Shown piece by piece: positions 1-14,553 of a stretch of 64,000 nt of DNA. The stretch is from positions 88,552 to 152,551 of the forward strand of contig NZ_JADABY010000023.1 in NCBI RefSeq assembly GCF_015672735.1, read 5' to 3'. The position numbers and the translations under genes were made by a program. This DNA comes from Citrobacter sp. Res13-Sevr-PEB04-36. Its GTDB lineage: Bacteria > Pseudomonadota > Gammaproteobacteria > Enterobacterales > Enterobacteriaceae. The stretch's first letter is position 1, and each line of letters begins with the position of its first letter. Below the pieces are notes generated by a model. That model saw only the letters and a program-made list of their open reading frames with translations, made no database searches and was not told where the DNA came from.

Positions 1-1005
<1,005 letters not shown>

Positions 1006-1143
1006 TCAAAAAATCACAGTGCTCGGTCAACTCTTCTCCGCAAGCACAGGTTGTTGGCTTCGCGGAACCGGGATGTTCTCAAAATCAATCACATTCCCTG
1101 TCGTCAGAATCATCCCGAAGACATTCCGAAAAATAAGACGCGC

Positions 1144-1172
1144 ATTATAGCGGCATCACTTTTATGAGTCGA
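1144..1172 (-). promoter_or_regulatory. Candidate sigma-70 promoter for tig
   Basis: On the minus strand TCGACT (1167-1172) and a perfect TATAAT (1144-1149) are separated by 17 bases. The -10 lies about 150 bases before the tig ATG and downstream of the bolA terminator, which suits independent transcription of tig. Inferred from sequence only. Confidence 0.6.
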
Positions 1173-1265
1173 GAACGGTTATCGCGCGTTGCTGCGGCTT
1201 TTTTCACAATTCCCGGCTAATTTTTGTCTGAATACTGTACGCCTGGCTCAGAATTCAGACAAAAC

Positions 1266-1287
1266 AAAACGGCCCGCAGGCCGTTTT
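1266..1287 (-). terminator. Rho-independent terminator after bolA
   Basis: A perfect 9-bp stem (1266-1274 with 1279-1287) encloses a 4-base loop and begins with AAAA, so either strand would read hairpin plus U-run. It lies about 55 bases past the bolA stop, so it most likely ends bolA. Confidence 0.75.
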
Positions 1288-1342
1288 CACATAATCTGTA
1301 GCAACATACTGGAAAAGCGCCGGTTGTTGCAAATCCGTTTTT

Positions 1343-1660
1343 CTACGCGATGCTGCCCGCCCCACGACAAGGAGGCGATGCAAAAATCGTGTCTTGCAAT
1401 GCGTCCCACTCCTTAACAGTGTAGGTATGCAGGGCTAAGGCATGTACAGTTGTGGAAAGTTCCGCCGTTAACGTACTGTAAATCATCCGATGACGATTAA
1501 GAAAACGTTCACCAGTAAAGCGATCGCTGACCAGCACAACCTTAAAGTGGCTTTCAGAACCTGCCGGAACATTGTGACGATAGCTTTCATCCACAACTTC
1601 GAGGAACACGGGTTGGAACGCTGCCCTTAATTTTTCTTCTATTTGCTCACGAATCATCAT
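1343..1660 (-). CDS. bolA: BolA, stress-induced morphology regulator
   Basis: BolA-family protein linked to cell shape, biofilm and iron-sulfur handling with monothiol glutaredoxins; in E. coli it is induced by sigma-S. The call rests on near identity to the 105-aa E. coli protein, including the [20 protein letters not shown] stretch and the [10 protein letters not shown] region. The frame is open further upstream, but ATG at 1660 follows GGAGGA at 8 bases and gives 105 aa, the family length. A second ATG directly follows and gives 104 aa. A gearbox-type promoter lies just upstream and a terminator downstream, so it is probably monocistronic. Confidence 0.95.
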   Translation of the reverse strand: MMIREQIEEKLRAAFQPVFLEVVDESYRHNVPAGSESHFKVVLVSDRFTGERFLNRHRMIYSTLTAELSTTVHALALHTYTVKEWDALQDTIFASPPCRGAGSIA

Positions 1661-1706
1661 GAAATTTTTCCTCCGACAACGCTGAGATGTCACCCATCCC
1701 TTTAAA

Positions 1707-1715
1707 TACTAGCCG
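1707..1715 (-). promoter_or_regulatory. Gearbox -10 element of the bolA promoter
   Basis: The minus strand reads CGGCTAGTA here, the gearbox -10 known for the growth-rate and sigma-S dependent E. coli bolA1 promoter. It sits about 50 bases before the bolA ATG. The rest of the 306-bp bolA-yajG spacer (1661-1966) must also hold a yajG promoter, but I cannot pick one out. Confidence 0.7.
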
Positions 1716-1966
1716 CTTTTACCGTTTCCATTACACCTTAGCAACAAAAAATTAGCGTTTATCTGATTTTCTCAGCCAAACGAATGAAGTTCACTGATTC
1801 ACCCGTTGGTTTTATTGCATAAAGTCCATTTATGGTCTCAACAAAGTAGATAAACGGACAACACGATGAATTAACATGCGTTACCCACTTCCCCTCGTCG
1901 CAGGCGATGTTATGATGGCGGGAATTTTCTCTAACCATAAAATGTAGATCCACTGAGAACCCTGGC

Positions 1967-2545
1967 ATGTTTAAAAAAATCCTCTTTCCGTTAGTCGCGC
2001 TGTTTATGTTAGCTGGATGCGCAACGCCACCGACCACCATTGACGTTTCGCCAAAAATTACCCTTCCACAGCAGGATCCGAGCCTGATGGGTGTGACGGT
2101 GAGCATTAATGGAGCCGATCAGCGTCAGGATCAGGCACTGGCCAAAGTCACCCGCGACAACCAATTGGTGACTCTGACCGCATCCCGCGATCTGCGTTTC
2201 CTGCTGCAAGAAGTGCTGGAAAAACAGATGACCGCGCGCGGTTATATGATTGGTCCAAACGGTGCAGTTAACCTGCAAATCATTGTTAGCCAGCTGTTCG
2301 CTGACGTGTCTCAGGGTAGCGTACGCTATAACATCGCCACCAAAGCAGACATCGCCATTATTGCGACCGCAGCCAACGGCAACAAGATGACCAAAAACTA
2401 CCGCGCAAGCTATTCTGTTGAAGGTGCACTGCAGGCCTCAAACAAAAATATTGCCGATGCCGTTAACAGCGTCCTGACCGACACCATCGCTGATATGTCT
2501 CAGGACACCAGCGTTCACGATTTCATCAAGCAGAACGCACGTTAA
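1967..2545 (+). CDS. yajG: YajG, predicted outer-membrane lipoprotein
   Basis: 192-aa lipoprotein of unknown biochemical role. A hydrophobic signal precedes the lipobox LAGC with Cys18 as the lipidated residue. Asp is not at +2 (Ala follows), so outer-membrane sorting is expected. The remainder is a soluble domain of the YajG family, close to the E. coli protein over its length. It lies 43 bases before ampG on the same strand and probably shares its transcript, as in E. coli. That suggests, but does not prove, a link to cell-wall recycling. It is divergent from bolA. Confidence 0.93.
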   Translation: MFKKILFPLVALFMLAGCATPPTTIDVSPKITLPQQDPSLMGVTVSINGADQRQDQALAKVTRDNQLVTLTASRDLRFLLQEVLEKQMTARGYMIGPNGAVNLQIIVSQLFADVSQGSVRYNIATKADIAIIATAANGNKMTKNYRASYSVEGALQASNKNIADAVNSVLTDTIADMSQDTSVHDFIKQNAR

Positions 2546-2588
2546 TTTCTGCCCTTATGGCCCGGCGCACGTCGGGCCTAAAGACGCC

Positions 2589-4064
2589 ATGTCCAGTCAC
2601 TACTTACGTATTTTTCAGCAACCGAAGTCAGCAATTCTGCTGATGCTGGGTTTTGCTTCCGGTTTACCGCTCGCACTGACCTCCGGTACGCTTCAGGCGT
2701 GGATGACGGTCGAGAACATCGATCTTAAAACTATCGGCTTCTTTTCTCTGGTCGGTCAGGCCTACGTCTTTAAGTTCCTCTGGTCCCCAGTGATGGACCG
2801 CTACACACCGCCATTTTTGGGTCGACGTCGCGGCTGGCTGCTGACCACGCAGATTTTGCTGCTGATTTCTATTGCTGCAATGGGTTTTCTGGAGCCCGGC
2901 ACTCAGTTGCGATGGATGGCAGCACTGGCGGTAGTCATCGCCTTTTGCTCAGCGTCGCAGGATATCGTCTTTGATGCCTGGAAAACGGATGTTTTACCCG
3001 CCGAAGAACGCGGCACCGGCGCGGCCATCAGCGTGCTCGGCTACCGCTTAGGGATGCTGGTTTCCGGTGGGCTGGCGCTGTGGATGGCCGATCGCTGGCT
3101 TGGCTGGCAGGGTATGTACTGGCTGATGGCGGCCCTGCTGATACCGTGTATTATCGCCACCCTGTTAGCGCCCGAACCCACAGATGCGATTCCGGTCCCT
3201 AAAACGCTGGAACAAGCTGTTGCCGCGCCACTGCGCGATTTCTTTGGCCGTAACAACGCCTGGTTAATCCTGCTGCTGATTGTGTTATATAAACTTGGCG
3301 ATGCCTTCGCCATGAGCCTGACCACCACGTTTTTAATTCGCGGCGTCGGATTTGACGCCGGTGAAGTTGGGGTGGTCAATAAAACGCTGGGGCTGCTGGC
3401 GACAATTGTTGGCGCACTGTACGGCGGGATCCTGATGCAACGCCTGTCTCTGTTTCGCGCATTGCTGATTTTCGGCATTTTGCAGGGCGCATCGAACGCG
3501 GGTTACTGGTTGCTCTCCATTACCGACAAACATATGTTTAGCATGGGTGCGGCGGTATTCTTCGAAAACCTGTGCGGCGGCATGGGGACAGCAGCATTTG
3601 TCGCTCTGCTGATGACGCTGTGTAATAAATCCTTCTCCGCAACACAGTTTGCCCTGCTCTCCGCGCTTTCCGCGGTTGGACGCGTTTATGTCGGTCCGGT
3701 GGCAGGCTGGTTTGTCGAAGCACACGGTTGGCCCACGTTTTATCTGTTCTCCGTCTTTGCTGCGATCCCAGGCCTTATTCTGCTGCTGGTTTGTCGCCAG
3801 ACGCTGGAACATAGCTGGCAAAACGAAAGCTTTATCCCACGCACAGAGTTTCGCGGTGCCTACAACCTGGCATTGATGACGCTGGTGGCGGGCTGTTGTT
3901 TGCTGGTGGTCTGGCTGTTACTGCTGACAATGAACGCCCTGGACTACACTCACTTCTCGTTCCTGCCGGAACTGCTTGAAGTTGCGGTCGTGGTCGCCGT
4001 CTGCGGTGTGGTATTCGGTGGATTGCTGGATTATCTGGCGCTGCGTAAAACGCGTCTGGCGTGA
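2589..4064 (+). CDS. ampG: AmpG, anhydromuropeptide permease
   Basis: Inner-membrane MFS-type permease that imports GlcNAc-anhydroMurNAc-peptides for peptidoglycan recycling. In species with inducible AmpC it supplies the inducer for AmpR. The 491-aa length and sequence match E. coli AmpG almost throughout. It is strongly hydrophobic, with the family region SASQDIVFDAWKTDVLPAEE on a cytoplasmic loop near residue 125. The Shine-Dalgarno is weak, as expected for a second gene coupled to yajG. No clear terminator follows; instead a large ERIC element starts 12 bases after the stop. Confidence 0.96.
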   Translation: MSSHYLRIFQQPKSAILLMLGFASGLPLALTSGTLQAWMTVENIDLKTIGFFSLVGQAYVFKFLWSPVMDRYTPPFLGRRRGWLLTTQILLLISIAAMGFLEPGTQLRWMAALAVVIAFCSASQDIVFDAWKTDVLPAEERGTGAAISVLGYRLGMLVSGGLALWMADRWLGWQGMYWLMAALLIPCIIATLLAPEPTDAIPVPKTLEQAVAAPLRDFFGRNNAWLILLLIVLYKLGDAFAMSLTTTFLIRGVGFDAGEVGVVNKTLGLLATIVGALYGGILMQRLSLFRALLIFGILQGASNAGYWLLSITDKHMFSMGAAVFFENLCGGMGTAAFVALLMTLCNKSFSATQFALLSALSAVGRVYVGPVAGWFVEAHGWPTFYLFSVFAAIPGLILLLVCRQTLEHSWQNESFIPRTEFRGAYNLALMTLVAGCCLLVVWLLLLTMNALDYTHFSFLPELLEVAVVVAVCGVVFGGLLDYLALRKTRLA

Positions 4065-4076
4065 TGTTGCATATTT

Positions 4077-4342
4077 ATGCTCTAAATAATTCGAGTTACG
4101 GGACAAAAGGCGTGAGCGTTTTGAACAGCGCTTGTGCTGGCCCCGTAGGGGAGAGGCCGAAAGGCCGAATCACGCGGCGACGCAGCAAATCCCCAGGAGC
4201 TTACATAAGTAAGTGACTGGGGTGAGCGAGGACAAATTCGTCGGGAACGAATTTGAACGCTGTTCACAGCGCCCGTAAGGGTGAGGCCCAGGATGGGCCG
4301 AGTTATTGCCAACACACCCGTAGCTTGAAGTATGACGAGCAT
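4077..4342. repeat. Enlarged ERIC (IRU) element
   Basis: The ends are inverted: ATGCTC plus TAAATAATTCGAGTT at 4077 onward, and AGCTTGAAGTATGACGAGCAT ending at 4342. The core at 4188-4228 contains the classical ERIC palindrome, including the stretch used as the ERIC2 primer (AAGTAAGTGACTGGGGTGAG). The element is about 266 bp against a usual ~127 bp. The extra length is two blocks of roughly 80 bp, one on each side of the core, with their own inverted repeats. It fills the start of the ampG-cyoA spacer. Confidence 0.88.
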
Positions 4343-4789
4343 ATTTGGCCGTTGTAATAACCCTGCGTAATTATAACGGCTAAATAAACAACACTTAGTA
4401 AAAATATTATTTGTTGTTTTGTGCGCCATAGATTTCGGAAATTATTGACGCCTTTTATAAATTCTATTTTCCTTACTCGATTCAGCCAGTACGATTCTAT
4501 TTTTTGTTCTTTATTTGTCCTTTTATTGATAATCAATTGTTAATTAATTGTTTTATTTTTGCATTGGTTATACCAATTGACCTCCACACTGCCCCCGCGC
4601 GTCCGCTTTCGTTATAACGTGGTGTTGCAACAGGTTCTTAAAGTCAATGCGGCATATATTGCAACATATGTGACATGCACGGCAGAACCCAGTAACACAG
4701 ATCCAATGATGTTTACAGTAATGTAACCTTCCCGTAAAATGCCCTCACACTTTAAACGCCACCCGGTCCCGTGGAATTGAGGTCGTTAA
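4343..4789. other. AT-rich cyo upstream region
   Basis: About 450 bases with no credible gene; the short minus-strand frames here lack a ribosome site or homology. The stretch 4380-4580 is very AT-rich and should contain the cyoA promoter and its regulators (in E. coli ArcA, FNR and Fur act here). I can support one ArcA-like site, listed separately, but cannot fix the -35 and -10. Confidence 0.5.
4539..4553 (+). promoter_or_regulatory. ArcA-like binding site upstream of cyoA
   Basis: GTTAATTAATTGTTT matches the ArcA consensus GTTAATTAAATGTTA at 13 of 15 positions. ArcA-P represses cyo under low oxygen in E. coli, so the position about 240 bases before cyoA is sensible. Such AT-rich motifs also occur by chance. 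Confidence 0.5.
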
Positions 4790-8682
<3,893 letters not shown>

Positions 8683-8693
8683 GAGCGGCGATT

Positions 8694-9584
8694 ATGATGT
8701 TTAAGCAATACCTGCAAGTAACGAAACCAGGCATCATCTTTGGCAACCTGATCTCGGTGATTGGTGGATTCCTGCTGGCCTCTAAAGGCAGCATTGATTA
8801 TCCCCTGTTTATCTACACGTTGGTTGGGGTGTCACTGGTTGTGGCGTCGGGTTGTGTATTTAACAACTACATCGACAGGGATATCGACAGGAAGATGGAG
8901 AGGACCAAAAACCGCGTGCTGGTTAAAGGTCTGATTTCTCCTGCGGTCTCGCTGGTATACGCCACCTTGCTGGGTATTGCTGGCTTTATGCTGCTGTGGT
9001 TTGGCGCGAACCCTCTGGCCTGCTGGCTGGGGGTGATGGGCTTCGTGGTCTATGTTGGCGTGTACAGCCTGTATATGAAACGCCACTCGGTCTACGGTAC
9101 GCTGATTGGTTCACTCTCCGGCGCAGCGCCGCCGGTGATTGGCTACTGCGCCGTGACGGGAAGTTTTGACAGCGGTGCGCTGATTCTGCTGGCTATTTTC
9201 AGCCTGTGGCAGATGCCGCACTCTTACGCCATCGCGATTTTCCGTTTCAAGGATTATCAGGCTGCCAACATCCCGGTTTTACCGGTGGTGAAAGGTATTT
9301 CGGTCGCGAAAAACCATATCACGCTGTACATCGTAGCGTTTGCTATCGCCACGTTGATGCTAACCCTGGGCGGCTATGCAGGTTATAAATACCTGATTGT
9401 TGCTGCGGCGGTGAGCGTCTGGTGGTTGGGCATGGCGCTGCGCGGATATAAAGTGGAAGATGACAGAGTCTGGGCGCGCAAGCTGTTCGGTTTCTCCATC
9501 ATCGCCATTACCGCGCTTTCCGTGATGATGTCCGTCGACTTTATGGTGCCAAACTCGCAGAACCTGCTGACTTACGTCTGGTAA
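8694..9584 (+). CDS. cyoE: Protoheme IX farnesyltransferase (heme O synthase)
   Basis: Integral membrane UbiA-type prenyltransferase that adds farnesyl from farnesyl diphosphate to heme b, making heme O for CyoB. 296 aa from the first of two adjacent ATGs (start MMFKQ). The prenyl-diphosphate/Mg motif [18 protein letters not shown] is present near residues 60-77. A second conserved loop is at [15 protein letters not shown]. Last gene of the operon; a strong terminator begins 17 bases after the stop. Its substrate is the product of ispA, also in this window. Confidence 0.97.
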   Translation: MMFKQYLQVTKPGIIFGNLISVIGGFLLASKGSIDYPLFIYTLVGVSLVVASGCVFNNYIDRDIDRKMERTKNRVLVKGLISPAVSLVYATLLGIAGFMLLWFGANPLACWLGVMGFVVYVGVYSLYMKRHSVYGTLIGSLSGAAPPVIGYCAVTGSFDSGALILLAIFSLWQMPHSYAIAIFRFKDYQAANIPVLPVVKGISVAKNHITLYIVAFAIATLMLTLGGYAGYKYLIVAAAVSVWWLGMALRGYKVEDDRVWARKLFGFSIIAITALSVMMSVDFMVPNSQNLLTYVW

Positions 9585-9600
9585 AATCTGCTCATACTAT

Positions 9601-9627
9601 AAAGGGTGCTTCGGCACCCTTTTTTAT
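9601..9627 (+). terminator. Rho-independent terminator of cyoABCDE
   Basis: AAAGGGTGC (9601-9609), tetraloop TTCG, GCACCCTTT (9614-9622), then a T-run. It is a stable UUCG-capped hairpin 17 bases after cyoE. Confidence 0.92.
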
Positions 9628-9742
9628 TTGTCGTGTTGCTATCCCCCCTCCCCTCACAACCACAACATTTGTTAATGAAGCGCATATTTACCCCGCCCGC
9701 ATACCGCTTTACACTAGGCGCGAAATTAATACAGAGGTGGGA

Positions 9743-11107
9743 ATGAACGATTATAAAATGACGCCCGGTGAGTTGCGCGCCACCTGGGGTTTAGGGACCG
9801 TATTCTCGTTGCGCATGCTTGGCATGTTTATGGTCCTGCCGGTTCTGACTACCTATGGCATGGCGCTGCAGGGCGCCAGCGAAGCGCTGATCGGGCTTGC
9901 CATCGGCATTTATGGTCTGGCACAGGCTGTCTTCCAGATCCCTTTCGGCTTGCTATCCGACCGCATCGGGCGCAAACCGCTTATCGTCGGCGGGCTGGCG
10001 ATATTCGTTTTCGGTAGCGTGATCGCCGCGCTCTCGGACTCTATCTGGGGAATTATACTCGGACGTGCACTGCAGGGTTCCGGGGCGATTGCCGCCGCGG
10101 TGATGGCGCTGCTGTCTGACTTAACCCGCGAACAGAACCGCACAAAAGCGATGGCGTTTATTGGTGTCAGCTTTGGTATCACCTTCGCCATTGCCATGGT
10201 GCTTGGGCCGATCGTTACCCACGCGCTGGGATTACACGCGCTGTTCTGGATGATCGCCGCACTGGCAACCACCGGTATCGTACTGACCATTTGGGTGGTT
10301 CCCAATAGCACCACCCACGTGCTGAACCGCGAATCGGGCATGGTCAAAGGCAGCTTCAGTAAAGTCCTGGCGGAGCCTAAACTGCTGAAGCTCAATTTTG
10401 GCATCATGTGCCTGCATATTTTACTGATGTCCACTTTCGTCGCCCTGCCAGGCCAGCTGGCAAAAGCGGGCTTTCCCGCCGCCGAACACTGGAAGATTTA
10501 TCTGGTGACGATGCTGCTGTCCTTTGTTTCCGTGGTGCCGTTCATCATCTATGCCGAAGTAAAACGCCGGATGAAGCGGGTATTCCTCTCGTGTGTGGTG
10601 CTGATCCTGGCTGCTGAGATTGTCCTGTGGAGCGCTAACATTCGTTTCTGGGGGCTGATTGCAGGCGTTCAGCTCTTCTTCCTCGCCTTTAACCTGATGG
10701 AAGCACTTCTCCCCTCGCTCATCAGCAAAGAATCTCCGGCGGGTTATAAAGGAACGGCGATGGGCGTTTACTCCACCAGCCAGTTCCTCGGTGTCGCCAT
10801 CGGTGGTTCGCTGGGCGGTTGGGTGGTCGAAATGTTTGATGGTCAGGCGGTATTTTTGGCAGGCACATTGTTGGCTGCAATCTGGCTACTGGTGGCCAGC
10901 ACTATGAAAGAACCGCCGTATGTCAGCAGCCTGCGCGTGGAGATCCCCCCTGAGATCGCCGCAGATGACACACTAAAACAGCGCCTGCAGGCAAAAGAGG
11001 GCGTGAGTGAGGTGTTAATTGTGGCAAAAGAGCATTCTGCCTATGTGAAAATCGACAGCAAAGTGACTAATCGATTTGAAATTGAGCAGGCGATAAGCCA
11101 GGCGTGA
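9743..11107 (+). CDS. yajR: YajR, MFS transporter with C-terminal YAM domain
   Basis: Inner-membrane proton-driven MFS transporter of unknown natural substrate. It has 454 aa and twelve predicted helices, with MFS motif A as GLLSDRIGRKP in the loop after helix 2 (near residues 70-80). A short soluble ferredoxin-fold (YAM) domain occupies about the last 65 residues, as in E. coli YajR. A GTG six bases upstream is in frame, but ATG at 9743 follows the AGAGGTGG ribosome site and gives the known length. It is separate from cyo and convergent with yajQ across a REP pair. Confidence 0.94.
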   Translation: MNDYKMTPGELRATWGLGTVFSLRMLGMFMVLPVLTTYGMALQGASEALIGLAIGIYGLAQAVFQIPFGLLSDRIGRKPLIVGGLAIFVFGSVIAALSDSIWGIILGRALQGSGAIAAAVMALLSDLTREQNRTKAMAFIGVSFGITFAIAMVLGPIVTHALGLHALFWMIAALATTGIVLTIWVVPNSTTHVLNRESGMVKGSFSKVLAEPKLLKLNFGIMCLHILLMSTFVALPGQLAKAGFPAAEHWKIYLVTMLLSFVSVVPFIIYAEVKRRMKRVFLSCVVLILAAEIVLWSANIRFWGLIAGVQLFFLAFNLMEALLPSLISKESPAGYKGTAMGVYSTSQFLGVAIGGSLGGWVVEMFDGQAVFLAGTLLAAIWLLVASTMKEPPYVSSLRVEIPPEIAADDTLKQRLQAKEGVSEVLIVAKEHSAYVKIDSKVTNRFEIEQAISQA

Positions 11108-11112
11108 GGATT

Positions 11113-11194
11113 GCCGGATGGCGACTATCGCCTTATCCGGCCTACAAATAGCATGTGCGATCGGTAGGCCTGATAAGCGTAGCGCCATCAGGCA
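11113..11194. repeat. REP pair (BIME) between yajR and yajQ
   Basis: One REP (11113-11146, GCCGGATGGCG and CCTTATCCGGCCTACA arms) and an inverted second copy (11164-11194) fill the space between two convergent genes. A bidirectional end for both transcripts is plausible. Confidence 0.88.
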
Positions 11195-11201
11195 GAACGG
11201 C

Positions 11202-11693
11202 TTAGTCGCGGAAGTTCTTGAACTGGAACGGCTGGCCGAGATCGCCGCCTCGCACCAGCGCCATGACGGATTGCAAATCGTCACGCGCCTTGCCGGTCAC
11301 TCGAATTTCTTCGCCCTGAATCTGCGCCTGCACCTTCAGTTTGCTGTCTTTAATCAGCTTGACGATTTTTTTCTGTACCGCACTTTCAATGCCCTGCTTC
11401 AGCTTCGCTTCCACAAACCAGGTTTTCCCGCTGTGGGTAAAAGTTTCCGGTACGTCGAGCGACGTCCCTTCAATCCCGCGCTTCAGCAGCTTGGCGCGCA
11501 AAATATCCAGCAACTGATTAACCTGGAAATCAGACTCACTCAGCACCTTAATGGTCTTATTTGCTTCGTTCAGCTCAAAAGTGGCCTCAACGCCACGAAA
11601 ATCGAAGCGTGACTCCACTTCGCGGCTCGCATTATCGACCGCATTACGCGCTTCCTGAAGATCAACTTCAGAAACAATATCGAAAGATGGCAT
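11202..11693 (-). CDS. yajQ: YajQ, UPF0234 nucleotide-binding protein
   Basis: Small cytosolic protein of the YajQ family. Members bind GTP, ATP or cyclic di-GMP; in Xanthomonas a homologue is a c-di-GMP effector. 163 aa from ATG 11693, which follows GGGAGAGG; an upstream in-frame ATG would add 15 unconserved residues. The start [11 protein letters not shown] and the end [11 protein letters not shown] are typical, and length and sequence agree with E. coli. It is divergent from panE. Confidence 0.95.
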   Translation of the reverse strand: MPSFDIVSEVDLQEARNAVDNASREVESRFDFRGVEATFELNEANKTIKVLSESDFQVNQLLDILRAKLLKRGIEGTSLDVPETFTHSGKTWFVEAKLKQGIESAVQKKIVKLIKDSKLKVQAQIQGEEIRVTGKARDDLQSVMALVRGGDLGQPFQFKNFRD

Positions 11694-11868
11694 CTTTTCC
11701 TCTCCCTTCGTTTTTGATGCGAAGCATAATACCTGCAAAGTTACTCAACAGACAGCGCTATACTAGGCTGTATCCCCTAATTGTACGTGGCATTGGTAGC
11801 GGCGAACAATAAATGGGATGCAGACGATATGGATTAACACCTGGTGCTGTTGCAGGTGAGGAGGATGA

Positions 11869-13333
<1,465 letters not shown>

Positions 13334-13365
13334 CGCGTCAGGCCACTCCTCTAAAAGGAACCGTT

Positions 13366-14448
13366 ATGAAAGGATATCTGAGTGGAGTGGCTTTACTGCT
13401 CCTTTCCAGCACCACCGCCGCAACCCAGCTTGGGGTTAAGAGCCTTGAGTATCACTATCCCGGCAGCACAGAGATGCAGTATCGCGTGCCTTGGTTTTCC
13501 TCAGCGGATAATCCAAAGGTTGCAAAACGCATTAACGATTATATTTTCGCAAGCTTCATTAATCAGTTACCGGGTAATAATCCGCAGGCGACAGTGAATA
13601 AGTTTGCGAAATCAGAGATGAATGCCACCGCAAACCTTGACTATACGGTTGAGTATCGCGATGCCAAGGTTCTGACCCTTAACATGTTTATCGAAGGCTG
13701 CGGGGCCTATTGCGAGTCGTACAATGTGCCAATGAGCTTCGACTTAGCCAACGGCGCAGCAATTACCCTCAACGATCTCTTTTCCCGGCCCACAATCGCC
13801 GAATTAAACACGCGTATCAGAAAAGATATCCGCAGCCAAATCGATGTCTTTGTTGCGGCGCATAAATCGCGGACGCCGGAGCAAATAAAAGAAGAAAAAG
13901 GCGAGGATTTTAACTATGCCGACTTCTACGCCTCATGCGCCACCTGGACCGACGGTTTGTATTACATCGACAAATTCTCCCTGCAAAAAGAGCAGTTGCT
14001 CTTCCTGAACGGACGCTGTAGCAACCACGCCAGTCGTGCGCTCGACGAGTTGGGTGATTTCACCACGAAAATCCCGACCGCAGAACTGCAAAATCAGCTC
14101 ACGCCGTATGGCCAGTATCTGACTGGCGCAAAGGGTACAACACCGGTTGAGCCCGCGCCCGGTATCGACGGCAAGGTGATGTACGGCACACTGGGAAAAA
14201 GCCTGCGTATCGTGCTGAAGGTGGACTGCAAATACGGTGATTCTTTTGAAGGGGCTTACTACTACCAGAAATTTGGCGCACCGATTGAATTAACCGGCAA
14301 GTGCGACACTGCAAACAATCAACATTATGAACTGAAGACGTCGGCTGCTGAACACGCGCAAGAGAAGATAACGCTGGAATTAAAAGATGGTGCCTATCAG
14401 GGCGTCTGGGAATCGAACGGGAAGACGCTCCCCGTTAGATTTGAATAA
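13366..14448 (+). CDS. Secreted protein of unknown function, DUF3298/PdaC-like
   Basis: I do not recognise a named gene. The 360-aa product starts with a signal peptide (hydrophobic core ALLLLSS, likely cut near residues 19-21). Residues ~22-235 resemble the DUF4163/DUF3298 fold of RsiV- and PdaC-type extracytoplasmic proteins, notably MSFDLANGAAITLNDLF near 123-139. A separate C-terminal part (~265-360) has alternating Gly/aromatic beta-like motifs around GAYYYQKFG. Six cysteines (112, 116, 191, 218, 288, 313) suit periplasmic disulfides. The AAAAGGA ribosome site is good. It follows yajL by 32 bases on the same strand and is followed by a REP pair. E. coli K-12 has yajL directly next to thiI, so this is lineage-specific. 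The domain call is by eye only. Confidence 0.75.
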   Translation: MKGYLSGVALLLLSSTTAATQLGVKSLEYHYPGSTEMQYRVPWFSSADNPKVAKRINDYIFASFINQLPGNNPQATVNKFAKSEMNATANLDYTVEYRDAKVLTLNMFIEGCGAYCESYNVPMSFDLANGAAITLNDLFSRPTIAELNTRIRKDIRSQIDVFVAAHKSRTPEQIKEEKGEDFNYADFYASCATWTDGLYYIDKFSLQKEQLLFLNGRCSNHASRALDELGDFTTKIPTAELQNQLTPYGQYLTGAKGTTPVEPAPGIDGKVMYGTLGKSLRIVLKVDCKYGDSFEGAYYYQKFGAPIELTGKCDTANNQHYELKTSAAEHAQEKITLELKDGAYQGVWESNGKTLPVRFE

Positions 14449-14465
14449 CGCTTTCGCACAACATT

Positions 14466-14546
14466 GCCGGATGGCGGTGTAAACACCTTATCAGGCCTAC
14501 AAAGACGTACAGCTTGTAGGCCTGATAAGCGCAGCGCCATCAGGCA
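14466..14546. repeat. REP pair (BIME) before thiI
   Basis: Two inverted REP units: GCCGGATGGCG with CTTATCAGGCCTAC, then GTAGGCCTGATAAGC with GCCATCAGGC. They lie between the convergent 360-aa gene and thiI. Confidence 0.85.
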
Positions 14547-14553
14547 AAAGTTA

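Noticed and set aside
1759..2106. 115-codon minus-strand frame between bolA and yajG
   Set aside because: Overlaps the yajG start antisense and has no family resemblance.
4082..4536. Two short minus-strand frames in the ampG-cyoA spacer
   Set aside because: They run through the ERIC repeat and AT-rich leader and have no homology or ribosome site.
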